DNA of 64,000 nucleotides from DASRLE01 sp963825315 (GCA_963825315.1 CAWGST010000001.1:248001-312000), one strand, 5' to 3'. Counted from the first letter of the stretch, positions 38,101-45,755 are shown. Notes: generated by a model from the sequence alone, not told the origin. A program made the numbers and translations.

Positions 38101-38921
38101 TCATTCCGCCAGTCACAGGCGATTATGTGTTCTTCGTCAGTTGCGACGACGGTGGCCGGCTGTCCCTGAGCACAAACTCGAGCTTCACCAATATGTTTGT
38201 CATCGCGGCTGATAACGACTGGAATGGCCTGAACGAATGGACGAATATGTCGGACGAGTATCAGACTCAGCCGCATCGTGGAGATGGCACCGCCACCGGC
38301 GTTGACAGTGTCGCCAACTACCTCTGGGATAACTCAGTGGCGGAGGGATCGCCCGCAACTGCCTGCGATCAAAATCGCTCCGATCAGTTTATTGTCGCCT
38401 ACTTCGACGCCTTAAATGGGGGGCTTGGATTGCCCTATGAGCCGGCAGGCGCGACGTTGGCGGAACAAGCTCAATGGGCTTCCACCGGAGATGCCTACCA
38501 GGGGGCGCTGACCATGGTCATCACGGCAACCAACTTCTGGCCGAAGACAAATGCCTGGGGCCAGGCTGAGATCACCCTCACCGCCGGCAATTATTATGCC
38601 ATGCAGATGGAACACATGAATAATACCTCAGGCTACAACGACAGCGTCACCTATAAGCTTGCGAGCGATCCGGATCCGCTGTCACCATCAGCGAGCACTC
38701 TGACTGGCAGCGTAATTGCGGGCCTGGTGCCGTTCACGCCGACCATATCGATCTCCGCTGGTCCGCCAGTGGTGATCACTTACACGGGGGTGTTGCTCTC
38801 CAGCACGTCCGCGGGGGGGCCATACACGCCCGTGGTGCCGGCACAACAATCGTCAGGAGGCTCGTCAACGTACACGCCTCCGGCCGCAAGCCCGGCGTTG
38901 TTCTATATAACCAGTGAATAG
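35133..38921 (+). CDS. Large secreted multidomain protein with tandem 167-residue repeats, Ig-like and PA14-like domains
   Basis: 1262 residues with a signal peptide (MKKNILMILGMLGLGVAAAH, cleavage after AHA). Residues 27-360 are two nearly identical 167-residue repeats beginning SWESTA and ending GGGGDGIMYIDNLR, a jelly-roll or carbohydrate-binding type fold by appearance. An undefined middle region follows, then an Ig-like domain (LTYQWYKNG, LGDAGTYYCIAG), a Bacterial-Ig/Big-like segment and a PA14-like domain (GWFIPPVTGDYVFFVSCDDG). No catalytic motif, PEP-CTERM or LPXTG sorting tail is seen. It is probably a cell-surface or exported binding protein, perhaps a type II secretion client. The precise ligand is unknown. 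Confidence 0.8.
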   Translation: MKKNILMILGMLGLGVAAAHAQIIIDSWESTADIAQWTILEPSAWTSLGLSTTGVTAGSYSWGLSASAVDYNPALQGPASTALTTAMLNAASVSLDLDLAGDHFSWGIQIDLEITQPGGANGGNPIDLTSGDYLGDYSGLGEATITWPVPPSTIAALSVHPTLPTYFTFRIGGGGDGIMYIDNLRVTPIGLLSSWESTAEIASWTILEPTAWTSLGLSTNGVTSGSYSWGLSASAVDYNPALQGPSSTALTAAIANSSAVSLDLDLAGDHFSWGIQIDLEITQPGGANGGNPIDFTSGDYLGDYSGLGEATITWPVPQSARTALDAYPSLPSYLTFRIGGGGDGIMYIDNLRATVLPPAPAQLAVRELWDDIAAEQNPTAASITDNTSSLGFVSASPWVPNPAESGLNGTVNNTGLMEFRPGFYFEELSLDMGLPGSLDGTGGCMVQENGWGGSYFPATGGGSFWTSGDWMTRPLAPNNYINFKAVGEYWFSMSVQEFSSDSQYVIFPSSGGCGFGFSDGPTTNADFVAVGLTPLHLYLGPGKTNASSSVYVSTGTLGQPGDPYSVSNYNPTNDPAYLGLYTGGIYTNAPFSETNFTGGPYYVSAFGAASQGDAFDATDNGMVVLGHLKTCADGVPGSGNATLDAKFYYYNAPNGYNNAMDLTTNNIQWDVTGYAFNFGGTMTEMLLFENGQFSTYVDGFRAGTSFTNVVGIDAGRIGASPLANTYAGYPIILTNYTVEANPNSFYPALGGGYGTLTYQWYKNGTSPANAISGAQSSVYNAITSAQLGDAGTYYCIAGDYSGQWGTVTNSIVISVTNLAPPTVASVQMFHDSTTFQVTFSEPNLLGVGTNTHYVFNHGVVVTNVNVVGGATSTLVQLQTTTLPVGTKITLTISDVTNAVGGTLNGAVDTTNLTFWTDLIQTGVANWQGWVTATSEGCGYYFGTWLPANPLPPILQTIQVTSWSGVSSGVTIVGGDGNAGENIGDIMTGWFIPPVTGDYVFFVSCDDGGRLSLSTNSSFTNMFVIAADNDWNGLNEWTNMSDEYQTQPHRGDGTATGVDSVANYLWDNSVAEGSPATACDQNRSDQFIVAYFDALNGGLGLPYEPAGATLAEQAQWASTGDAYQGALTMVITATNFWPKTNAWGQAEITLTAGNYYAMQMEHMNNTSGYNDSVTYKLASDPDPLSPSASTLTGSVIAGLVPFTPTISISAGPPVVITYTGVLLSSTSAGGPYTPVVPAQQSSGGSSTYTPPAASPALFYITSE
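35211..36195 (+). repeat. Tandem in-gene repeat, two units of 501 bp
   Basis: TCTTGGGAA at 35211 recurs at 35712, and the intervening sequence is repeated with only scattered changes up to about 36195. The unit length is an exact multiple of three (167 codons), so the protein frame is kept. The DNA identity is high enough to allow homologous recombination between units and hence repeat-number changes. Confidence 0.9.
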
Positions 38922-38937
38922 CGGGCTTGGCCGTTCT

Positions 38938-38972
38938 GAAAGCGTCCGAGGGCAAATCCCTCGGGCGCTTTC
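38938..38972 (+). terminator. Strong hairpin, probable transcription terminator
   Basis: A 15-bp stem with one G-T wobble (GAAAGCGTCCGAGGG paired with CCCTCGGGCGCTTTC, loop CAAAT) lies 16 bases after the stop of the large secreted protein. No long U-run follows, so termination may be incomplete or Rho-assisted. Confidence 0.6.
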
Positions 38973-39025
38973 CCGGCAAAAGCCTCTGGTAATCATGTAA
39001 TCGTTTTAGCGAATTGAAGATTTTT

Positions 39026-39928
39026 ATGGAAAAGAATTGCAGGACTGCTTTCCCTCTCCGGGAAGCCCTTCCCGTCGGGGGGCGCACCCGGAGCGGGGCC
39101 TTTACTTTGATCGAACTTCTGGTCGTCATCGCCATCATCGCCATTCTGGCCGCGATACTGCTCCCGGCGCTGGCCAAAGCCAAGCAGCAGGGCCAGGGCG
39201 CCAAGTGCCAGAGCAATCTCAAACAACTTCAGTACGGGTGGCTTATGTACATTGACGACAACAACAACAAAATCCCCCAGAATATCGCCAGCGATTACCC
39301 CGGCTTTCCGGGCACTCCGACGTCACCGAACTGCTTGTCCGGCCAGGCTGATGCCAGTTGGGTTTTGGGTGATGTCAGTGCATACCCCCCCACCACCGCC
39401 AGCACCAATCTGCTCTGCATCACAGAAGGGCTTATCTATCCCTACGTGAACGGAACCCTTGTTTACAAATGTCCGGCGGATACAGGACCAAAGGCCCATC
39501 CAGGAATGCAGCATATCCGCAGCTATTCCGCGAATTGTTGGATGGATGGACTAAACACAACCACGCCGAACTACGGTTGGAACAACGCATGTTACAACTA
39601 CTTTAAGGTGTCATCGATTACCCTGCCGATGACGATGGCCTTTGTGTTCCTTGATGAAAATCCCAACTCGATCAATGACGGTTTCTGGGCGTCGGTGCCA
39701 AACCAGCCCGAGGAATGGATAGACTTGCCCGCGATGTACCATAACAATGCCAGCGAGCTGTCATTCGCCGACGGTCATGTGGAGGTTAGAAAGTGGACAG
39801 ACATAAACATTCTTACGGGTATTGATAACGGAAAAAACCCTACTACAGCGAATCCAATTAATGGCCCGGACTGCCCTTGGATGCAAGCGAGAGAGACGAC
39901 AGTCATACCTCGCGGCAGCCAGCAGTAA
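39026..39928 (+). CDS. H-X9-DG-type prepilin-like protein
   Basis: A 300-residue protein. After a 25-residue leader comes the prepilin peptidase site and helix GAFTLIELLVVIAIIAILAA, then the verrucomicrobial/planctomycete signature LPALAKAKQQGQGAKCQSNL. The C-terminal H-X9-DG motif is HNNASELSFADGHVEVRKW. Such DUF1559-like proteins are abundant in these phyla and are thought to be exported by a type II or IV pilin-like machinery, with unknown roles. The ATG at 39026 is preferred to an upstream TTG. It stands alone after the terminator of the previous gene. Confidence 0.88.
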   Translation: MEKNCRTAFPLREALPVGGRTRSGAFTLIELLVVIAIIAILAAILLPALAKAKQQGQGAKCQSNLKQLQYGWLMYIDDNNNKIPQNIASDYPGFPGTPTSPNCLSGQADASWVLGDVSAYPPTTASTNLLCITEGLIYPYVNGTLVYKCPADTGPKAHPGMQHIRSYSANCWMDGLNTTTPNYGWNNACYNYFKVSSITLPMTMAFVFLDENPNSINDGFWASVPNQPEEWIDLPAMYHNNASELSFADGHVEVRKWTDINILTGIDNGKNPTTANPINGPDCPWMQARETTVIPRGSQQ

Positions 39929-39939
39929 TTTGTTGCTTG

Positions 39940-40279
39940 CCCTTGTTTTTCGGCCAGCCGAACCGCCGGCAATTGTCGGCGGTGGGTATGAATTGACCGT
40001 GCCGGAATCAGAGACGCGTCAGCACGTCTGCCTCGGCATGGCCAAAGGACACCTGCACGATGACGCTGGCGCCCTGGCCGAGTTTGCCGAGGCGGTGTGC
40101 GCTTGAAGCCTGATTTGCTGGTGACGCGCCTCAATTTCGGAATCGCGCTGTTTAACCAACATCGTGACGGCGACGACGCCCGCCAATTCGAAACCGTCTT
40201 GCGCGGTGCTTCCACCAATCAGATCGCCTTGGCCTATCTCAGCCTGTTGCAACAACGCCAGTCCCCCCGGCCAAACCCA
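39940..40279 (+). pseudogene. Tetratricopeptide-repeat protein fragment with frame break
   Basis: Two adjoining frames read as TPR helices: QHVCLGMAKGHLHDDAGALA with EFAEAV, then RLKPDLLVTRLNFGIALFNQ and FETVLRGASTNQIALAYLSL. The frame changes near 40093 (one base missing or two extra). No start codon or N-terminal part is evident and the 5' end abuts the prepilin gene, so this is the tail of a larger TPR protein. Pseudogene status is inferred. Confidence 0.45.
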
Positions 40280-40522
40280 ATGAACCCGCCGGCTTCAACT
40301 CAAATCCGCTTGAGTCCTTCCCAGTTGACGAACGAACCGGTCATGACGCAACATGTTTCGCGTCTGGTGAGAAAGAAGGAAAAGGACTTATATTATTTGT
40401 TCCCGGGTCAGGGGCATGGAAAGCGGAAGCGTTTTTTCAAGCACCTGCTGGTGGGGCTTGTCGTCGGTCTGATCACGGCGGCATTGTTGGCCGTGTTGCT
40501 TTATGTCATTTCTGAGTCGTAG
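40280..40522 (+). CDS. Small membrane protein of unknown function
   Basis: From the ATG at 40280 the frame encodes 80 residues; an internal ATG at 40343 (MTQHVSRLVRKKEKDLYYLF) may be the true start. The end is one membrane helix (HLLVGLVVGLITAALLAVLL) preceded by a basic stretch (GKRKRFFK), giving an N-in topology. It continues the frame of the TPR fragment, so it could also be the C-terminus of that broken protein. No family recognised. Confidence 0.5.
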   Translation: MNPPASTQIRLSPSQLTNEPVMTQHVSRLVRKKEKDLYYLFPGQGHGKRKRFFKHLLVGLVVGLITAALLAVLLYVISES

Positions 40523-40564
40523 CGTCGCATGTCCTGATTTTGAAGCCAGGGGCTGATGTGAGAG

Positions 40565-40807
40565 TCAATCCTCCTGGCGCGACCAGAAATAAATGCCCGC
40601 AATGATGCCAATGGCGGCCAGACTCATCCAGAAAGCGGATGTGATCAGCCAGGAAACGGCAATGAGAGCAACGCCGCCCACAAGAGGGGGTCCCGAACGC
40701 TGCTTCTTTCCGTAAAGCCAGAAACCGCCCCCGACGGCGCTCCAGAATAGGGAGGCAAGCAGGTAGCTGGCATCGAGTTTAAACGGGAGGATGTGATCCA
40801 GGTCCAT
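40565..40807 (-). CDS. Small multi-helix membrane protein
   Basis: An 80-residue protein from the ATG at 40805-40807 (MDLDHILPFKLDASYLLASL) with three membrane helices (WLITSAFWMSLAAIGIIAGI last) and a basic loop GKKQRSG. A longer frame to 40867 would translate the hexamer repeat tract as LILILIM and overlap recG, so I reject that start. It lies just downstream of recG on the same strand. Function unknown. Confidence 0.55.
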   Translation of the reverse strand: MDLDHILPFKLDASYLLASLFWSAVGGGFWLYGKKQRSGPPLVGGVALIAVSWLITSAFWMSLAAIGIIAGIYFWSRQED

Positions 40808-40832
40808 GATTAAGATTAGGATTAGGAATAGG
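40808..40832 (+). repeat. Short hexanucleotide tract (GATTAG/GATTAA)
   Basis: About four degenerate units, ATTAAGATTAGGATTAGG then AATAGG, fill the gap between recG and the small membrane protein gene. Same unit and strand orientation as the tracts at 18.3 and 26.2 kb. Confidence 0.75.
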
Positions 40833-40842
40833 AAAACGCCAA

Positions 40843-42840
40843 CTAAAAGGCAGGATGCGCGCCCCATCCCGGCCTGAAATGCTCCCGGACCAAGGCCCGG
40901 GCGCGCTCGACCAACACCCGGTCTTGCGCCAAATCGCCGAAGCGCAAGGGCGGCGCGCCGCTCTGCTGCCGCCCCAGCAATTCCCCGGGACCGCGCAGCC
41001 TCAAATCTTCCTCGGCAATGCGAAAACCATCCGTGGTTTCTTCAAGGATTTTCAACCGCCGCGCCGCCTCCTCCGTCTTGACGCCGGCGATGAGAATGCA
41101 ATAGGACTCCGCCGCTCCCCGGCCGATCCTGCCCCGCAATTGGTGCAATTGCGCCAGGCCGAATTGTTCCGCGTTTTCGATCAGCATCAGGGTCGCGTTG
41201 CCCACGTCCACCCCCACCTCGATGATGGACGTCGCCAAAAGCAATTGCGTTTCGTTGGCGCGAAAGGCCGCCATGACCCGGTCTTTTTGTCCGTCTTTCA
41301 GGCGCCCGTGCAAAAGGCCCATTTGCCAGGGGGCGAAAATCTTTTGCAAATGTTCAAGTTCTTTTGTGACCGCTTTTATTCCGGCTGTCGAATCGGCCTC
41401 TTCCAGGCGGGAATAGACGATGTAACCCTGCCGTCCCAGGGCCAGTTGCTCGCGCATGAATTTCCAAACCTTCGGCAGGCTCCCGCCATCGCGCACAAAC
41501 GTTTTGATCCGGCCGCGCCCGGGCGGGCTTTGGTCAATGACCGATATTTCCAAATCACCATACAATGTCAGCCCCAGAGTGCGCGGGATCGGTGTCGCCG
41601 TCATGACCAGCAGATGAGGATAAGTTCCCTTGCGCAATAATTCCTCGCGTTGCACGACGCCAAACTTGTGTTGTTCATCAATGATGACCAGACCGAGTTT
41701 CTCCGGCGAAAACGTCTCCTGCAAAAGCGCGTGCGTGCCGATGAAAAGCGTCGGCGCGGCGAAGAGGCCGGGTTGGGCCGCCGCGTCAGACTGGCGCGTG
41801 CTGGCGGTGCGCAATTCCACCCTGACCCCCAGCGGCTCCAGCCACCGCCGAAACGTCCGGTCATGTTGCGCGGCCAGAATTTCGGTCGGCGCCATCAAGG
41901 CCGCGTTGGCCCCGCTTTCCAGGGCCATCAGCGCCGCGCAGGCCGCGACCACCGTTTTGCCCGAGCCCACGTCGCCTTGCAGCAACCGCCGCATCGGCAG
42001 CGGTCCGGCCATGTCCCGCCGGATTTCCCGCAGCACCCGGGTTTGGGCCTCTGTCAAGTGGAATCCCAGCGCGGCCAGCAGCGGCTTGATCCAATGATTG
42101 TCACCCGCGCAAGGAAAGGCCCTGGCGTTTTTTTCCAGGTTCTTGCGGCGCCGGTGAATGGCTTCCTGCAATTCAACGAACTCATCCAGGGCCAGCCGCG
42201 CGCGCCCCATTTCGATGTCGCTCATCTCTTCCGGAAAATGAATCCGCTTCAGGGCGTCGGCGCGCGCGGGCGTCAGCGCCAGCTCCGGATGCGGCTCGGC
42301 GACGGCGGGCGCGAATTCTTCCACCAACCGCCAGAGCAAAGACCGCAGCCAGCGCTGGGGCAATCCTTCCGTCAATGGATAAATCGGCGCGATCCGGTTC
42401 AAGTGAATCGATGCCCCCAATTCGGGCACCACTTCCGTTTCAGGATGATCGATGGTGCGGGGGCGCAGGGAGACCGGTTTGCCGAACACGACCACTTCGT
42501 CGCCCGTCTTGAAATACTTTTCCATGAACGGCAGATTCCACCACCGGCAATGCAGCCGTCCGCTGCCGTCCTCCAGAATAAATTCAAACACCGAACGTCC
42601 GCCGCCGCGCCAGCGTTTCAATCCGGCTGCCACAATCCGGCCGCGGATCAGCGCCGGCTCCTGCAATCGCAAGTCCGCGACGCGCTGAAAATGGCGGCGG
42701 TCCTCGTAGCGGCGCGGCCGGTGCAGGAGCGCGTCCTCCACCGTGCGCAATTCGAGCCGCAGCAATTGGGCCGCGCGTTCCGGGCCGACGCCGCGCAATT
42801 CACTGAGCGGCATCAGCAACGGGTTTGGCAAATTTGACAC
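40843..42840 (-). CDS. recG: ATP-dependent DNA helicase RecG
   Basis: A 665-residue superfamily 2 helicase that regresses stalled forks and processes Holliday junctions. Wedge/OB region: LLHRPRRYEDRRHFQRVADL and PALIRGRIVA. Helicase motifs: I LLQGDVGSGKTVVAACAAL, Ia MAPTEILAAQH, II VIIDEQHKFGV, III MTATPIPRTL, V LLATSIIEVGVDVGNATLM, VI QLHQLRGRIGRGAAESYC. The C-terminus LRLRGPGELLGRQQSG is RecG-specific. Several near-cognate starts exist (TTG 42844-42846, GTG 42838-42840, ATG 42811-42813); GTG gives MSNLPNPLLMPLSELRGVG, which I prefer. The gene appears monocistronic or linked to the small membrane protein gene. Confidence 0.94.
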   Translation of the reverse strand: MSNLPNPLLMPLSELRGVGPERAAQLLRLELRTVEDALLHRPRRYEDRRHFQRVADLRLQEPALIRGRIVAAGLKRWRGGGRSVFEFILEDGSGRLHCRWWNLPFMEKYFKTGDEVVVFGKPVSLRPRTIDHPETEVVPELGASIHLNRIAPIYPLTEGLPQRWLRSLLWRLVEEFAPAVAEPHPELALTPARADALKRIHFPEEMSDIEMGRARLALDEFVELQEAIHRRRKNLEKNARAFPCAGDNHWIKPLLAALGFHLTEAQTRVLREIRRDMAGPLPMRRLLQGDVGSGKTVVAACAALMALESGANAALMAPTEILAAQHDRTFRRWLEPLGVRVELRTASTRQSDAAAQPGLFAAPTLFIGTHALLQETFSPEKLGLVIIDEQHKFGVVQREELLRKGTYPHLLVMTATPIPRTLGLTLYGDLEISVIDQSPPGRGRIKTFVRDGGSLPKVWKFMREQLALGRQGYIVYSRLEEADSTAGIKAVTKELEHLQKIFAPWQMGLLHGRLKDGQKDRVMAAFRANETQLLLATSIIEVGVDVGNATLMLIENAEQFGLAQLHQLRGRIGRGAAESYCILIAGVKTEEAARRLKILEETTDGFRIAEEDLRLRGPGELLGRQQSGAPPLRFGDLAQDRVLVERARALVREHFRPGWGAHPAF

Positions 42841-42870
42841 ACCCAACTAATAGAAGACGAACCCCAAATT

Positions 42871-42900
42871 TTGAACTTTAAACTTTAAACTCCGAACTTT
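42871..42900 (+). repeat. AT-rich direct repeat (AACTTTAA units)
   Basis: TTGAACTTTAAACTTTAAACT followed by CCGAACTTT forms three to four imperfect 7-mer units in the short divergent spacer between recG and the next gene. It may include promoter elements; none is clear. Confidence 0.6.
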
Positions 42901-42917
42901 CCCCATACCCTGTCGTC

Positions 42918-43520
42918 ATGGCAGAATCGTTGCCCGACCGCCTTTGGAAGGAATACAGTCTGGCTTTTGAAGAGTTCGATGATTTGACGCTGGCCCGCTG
43001 GCTGGCCCAAACCCTCAGTCAATTGCAGGGTCGAATCTGGCGGTTTTCTCATCCGCTGATCGGCGCTTACCGGCTGGCGGCCGAACTGGCCCATCGCCGC
43101 CAGATTTGGCTCAAGCGTCTGGCCAATGTCCCGGCCGGCTTTGCCCCGGCCCCCTGCTGCCGCGCTCCCACTCTGCCCCTGTTCAGCCGCGACATCCTGC
43201 AGAGCGGTTTGATCTGTCAGCATTGTTCGGAGACTCTGGTGCCCTTTGAAGAACTGCCCGCGGACCTGCAACCGCCCCTTCAGCGCTGGGTGGACGACTA
43301 CGCCGCCGTCCATGCCGTGGCGCATTGGGACGATCACCAGCGCAAGAGCGTGGCCGATTACGACCAGGCCTGCGACGACGCGGCGGCCAAAGCCGAAACA
43401 CTTTTGGCCTTTGCCGCCAACCGGTTGCTGCCGCGCTTCCTGGATCATTATGCGGCCATCCTCTGGGAGGACCAGGACGAGTGCCTGGAGGTCCTGCCGG
43501 AAGACATTGTCCTGTCATGA
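42918..43520 (+). CDS. Conserved-looking hypothetical protein with cysteine pairs
   Basis: A 200-residue protein with no family I recognise. It is mostly helical and acidic at the end (DQDECLEVLPEDIVLS). Four cysteines in two close pairs (APCCRAPTLP and GLICQHCSETLVPFE, 35 residues apart) could bind zinc or form disulfides. There is no signal peptide or membrane helix. It is followed after eight bases by an AsmA-like membrane protein gene and is probably cotranscribed. Confidence 0.65.
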   Translation: MAESLPDRLWKEYSLAFEEFDDLTLARWLAQTLSQLQGRIWRFSHPLIGAYRLAAELAHRRQIWLKRLANVPAGFAPAPCCRAPTLPLFSRDILQSGLICQHCSETLVPFEELPADLQPPLQRWVDDYAAVHAVAHWDDHQRKSVADYDQACDDAAAKAETLLAFAANRLLPRFLDHYAAILWEDQDECLEVLPEDIVLS

Positions 43521-43527
43521 AAATCTT

Positions 43528-44199
43528 ATGAGACGTCTTATCCGCTGGGCGCTTTATCTTTTCATTGTCCTGGTCGTCCTGATCGTGGCCGCGGTTCTTT
43601 TGCTCAACACGATTGTCAAGCAAGTGGTCGAGAGCCGGATGCGCGCCAGGACGGGCATGGACACGAGAATCGGACTGATCGACGTCGGCCTCCTTTCGCC
43701 CACGATCACCATTGAAAACTTCAAACTCTACAACACGGCGGATTTTGGCGGCTCCGTTTTTATTGACATGCCCGAACTGCACCTGGAATACGATCCCCTG
43801 GCGGTCCGCTCCGGCAAACTTCATTTCAAACTGGTGCGGCTGGATCTGGCCGAGGTCGCTCTGGTGCAGGACAAGAAAGGCCGGTTGAATGTGCAGGATT
43901 TGGAGAACAGAAGCCGCCAGGCATCCCGTGGGAAAAAATCTTCCGCCGATGATTTCAAGTTCACGGGGATTGACACGTTGAATCTGACCCTGGGCAAATT
44001 TCGGCTGTCAAACCTTGCCTCGGGCCGCGAGGAGGAGATTGAGTTTGGCATCAAGAACCAAATCTCGCACAACGTAAAGTCCGAGGCCGACCTGGGGGGC
44101 ATAAACCTCCTTCTGGCCGCCCGCGCTGCGTCGGTTTCGTCATCCGCCAAACCCACCCTCGACTTGCCCGCGCTTCTGCAAAGCCTCACCGCGCACTAG
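43528..44199 (+). CDS. AsmA-like inner-membrane anchored protein
   Basis: A 223-residue protein with an N-terminal membrane helix (RLIRWALYLFIVLVVLIVAA) and a periplasmic region typical of AsmA/DUF748-like N-domains: VKQVVESRMRARTGMDTRIG, LIDVGLLSPTITIENFKLYN and LHFKLVRLDLAEVALVQDKK. AsmA-type proteins are linked to outer-membrane lipid or protein homeostasis. Here only the N-terminal domain is present. The ATG at 43528 follows the previous stop by eight bases. Confidence 0.65.
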   Translation: MRRLIRWALYLFIVLVVLIVAAVLLLNTIVKQVVESRMRARTGMDTRIGLIDVGLLSPTITIENFKLYNTADFGGSVFIDMPELHLEYDPLAVRSGKLHFKLVRLDLAEVALVQDKKGRLNVQDLENRSRQASRGKKSSADDFKFTGIDTLNLTLGKFRLSNLASGREEEIEFGIKNQISHNVKSEADLGGINLLLAARAASVSSSAKPTLDLPALLQSLTAH

Positions 44200-44288
44200 C
44201 GTGGAATCGTCGAAGCGCTCATCCCTGCCCGATCCACACGAAAGTTAGGTTGCGCTGGCTGCCCGATGGGTTAAATTCATAAGTGAGT

Positions 44289-44522
44289 ATGACAATGCTG
44301 ACCTGCAAAATACCGGAGAGGCTCGACGCACGGTTGGAAGAACTGGCGCGGCATACAAAAGTGCCGAAAGCGAAGATTGTGCGCAAAGCGTTGGAGCAAG
44401 CAGTTCGTAAAACGCCCAGAAATGGCGCGGCCTTTGCCTTGGTCAAAAACTTGTGTGGCTCTCTCAGCGGGCCATCCGATCTGGCTACGAATCCGAAGCA
44501 TCTGGAGGGTATGGGTGCCTGA
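44289..44522 (+). CDS. Ribbon-helix-helix (CopG-type) antitoxin
   Basis: A 77-residue protein beginning MTMLTCKIPERLDARLEELA with RHTKVPKAKIVRKALEQAVR, the ribbon-helix-helix pattern of CopG-like DNA-binding antitoxins. A GTG two codons upstream is an alternative start. Its stop lies inside the start of the PIN-domain gene that follows, so the two are translationally coupled as a toxin-antitoxin pair, and the antitoxin should autorepress the operon. Confidence 0.82.
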   Translation: MTMLTCKIPERLDARLEELARHTKVPKAKIVRKALEQAVRKTPRNGAAFALVKNLCGSLSGPSDLATNPKHLEGMGA

Positions 44523-44931
44523 AACCCATATCATCGTTGACACCGGTCCACTCGTCGCTTTCCTGATCAAGGAGGAAGCACATCATCGCTGGGTCTCGGA
44601 CCAATTCCAGCGCCTGCCCGCGCCATTCGTGACTTGCGAACCCGTCCTCACGGAAACATTCTTCCTCCTGCGCCGCATCCCTGACGGGCCGGCGAAGTTC
44701 TTCGCGCTGCTTGATAGCGGCCTGCTGCAAGTCGATTTCTCCCTGTTGGCCGAAAAGGATTCCCTGGAAAGGCTCATTCGACGATACGCCAACGTCCCGA
44801 TGTCACTGGCCGATGCCTGCCTGGTCCGACTCGCGGAATTGAATCCCCGGTCTTACGTATTCACTCTGGACGGCGACTTTCACATCTACCGTCAGCACGG
44901 ACGCCAGGCAATTTCCCTCTTAACTCCGTAA
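44515..44931 (+). CDS. PIN-domain (VapC-type) ribonuclease toxin
   Basis: A 138-residue PIN domain starting at GTG 44515 in an overlap with the antitoxin gene. Acidic active-site residues are seen at THIIVDTGPLVAFL (Asp), CEPVLTETFFLLRR (Glu), VPMSLADACLVRLAE (Asp) and FTLDGDFHIYR (Asp), the full VapC set. It should cleave RNA, usually a tRNA or rRNA, when freed from its antitoxin. Upstream ATG starts would overlap the antitoxin gene in another frame. Confidence 0.85.
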   Translation: MPETHIIVDTGPLVAFLIKEEAHHRWVSDQFQRLPAPFVTCEPVLTETFFLLRRIPDGPAKFFALLDSGLLQVDFSLLAEKDSLERLIRRYANVPMSLADACLVRLAELNPRSYVFTLDGDFHIYRQHGRQAISLLTP

Positions 44932-45036
44932 CGATGTCAAACCCATATCTTTCGTCGCGATCGCACCAGCCCGCATGATTCGCAAACCATTTTACACGCC
45001 GCCTGGAAATTTTAGCGATGGTGCGTGATGGTTTCG

Positions 45037-45109
45037 GCAGGTTTTCCAGCCTGCGACCAGTTCAAAGCGTGCCGTGGCAAGTGTAAGGCGCAGGTGAGAT
45101 GCCTGCGCC
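45037..45109. repeat. REP-like hairpin pair
   Basis: Within the gene-free gap 44932-45383 there are two palindromes 33 bases apart: GCAGG-loop-CCTGC (45037-45054, loop TTTTCCAG) and a perfect GGCGCAGG-TGAGATG-CCTGCGCC (45087-45109). Paired hairpins of this sort are typical of REP/BIME elements mobilised by REP-associated tyrosine transposases; a remnant of such a transposase is at 50.9-51.3 kb. Nothing else in the gap is supported. Confidence 0.6.
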
Positions 45110-45383
45110 CTCTTGTTTTCTGTGGGGTCCAATCCGCTCCAAGACACCGTCATCTTCCAGCTTCATCCGTCCACCTTGCCGGGCGATGAACCAAACGAGG
45201 TTGTGCTCCGCTCCGCCTCTACGTCCTCGAAAGACATTCTGACCTCCTGCCGGAACCATTCGAAGGAGGGCCGGCGTTTCGAGAAAAAGAGATGGCTCGA
45301 CCGACTCCGATGATAGTCCGACGATCCAAATCAACCGAATATTCATCCCCACCACGCATTGACGACCGCGTTCCGTGATTGGC

Positions 45384-45755
45384 TTACAACGTCGTCTTCC
45401 CTTCTGCCCTCGCCTTGACCCATCTTGCCCTGGCACTGGCGGCCAACTTTGCTCTTGCCGCAGCACTAAACTTCCTCCGTTTCTTTGCAGGCTTGGATTT
45501 CTTTGCCCCTTTGCCTCGATATTTGGCCCATCTCGCCCTGGCCGCAGCAGCAATTGCAGCCCGACCAGCCCGAGACATGCGCCGTTTCTTCCTTCTGGTG
45601 GTGAATGGACTGGACATGCCGCCACCCGCAATTGAATCGATCTTGCCTTGCAGTTTCTCAACCCTCCTCTCGATGGCAATTTGCAGTTTCTCAATCTTTT
45701 TCTTGATGACGATAATGCTTCGGATTTTGTCCGTTGATAAATCTTTGATATTCAT
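45384..45755 (-). CDS. Lys/Arg/Ala-rich, possibly nucleic-acid-binding protein
   Basis: A 123-residue very basic protein. An N-terminal helical part (DKIRSIIVIKKKIEKLQIAI) is followed by two copies of a motif AARARWAK (SRAGRAAIAAAARARWAKYR and FSAAARAKLAASARARWVKA) separated by KGAKKSKPAKKRRK. The composition recalls histone H1-like or AT-hook-like bacterial proteins, and a coiled coil could make dimers. The ATG at 45753-45755 is chosen because the upstream extension lacks this character. Function unproven; it is just left of an insertion sequence. Confidence 0.6.
   Translation of the reverse strand: MNIKDLSTDKIRSIIVIKKKIEKLQIAIERRVEKLQGKIDSIAGGGMSSPFTTRRKKRRMSRAGRAAIAAAARARWAKYRGKGAKKSKPAKKRRKFSAAARAKLAASARARWVKARAEGKTTL

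Noticed and set aside
18333..40832. Hexamer tracts as telomere-like ends or a CRISPR array
   Set aside because: They are internal, short, flanked by ordinary genes and have no unique spacers between units.
40808..40867. Upstream start for the small membrane protein gene at 40565
   Set aside because: The extra residues (LILILIM) are only a translation of the hexamer tract and overlap recG.
41650..42837. 395-codon plus-strand frame opposite recG
   Set aside because: recG has all helicase motifs on the minus strand; the opposite frame is a codon-bias shadow.
45062..45694. 210-codon minus-strand frame
   Set aside because: It overlaps the REP-like hairpins and the basic protein gene in another frame and has no recognisable domain.
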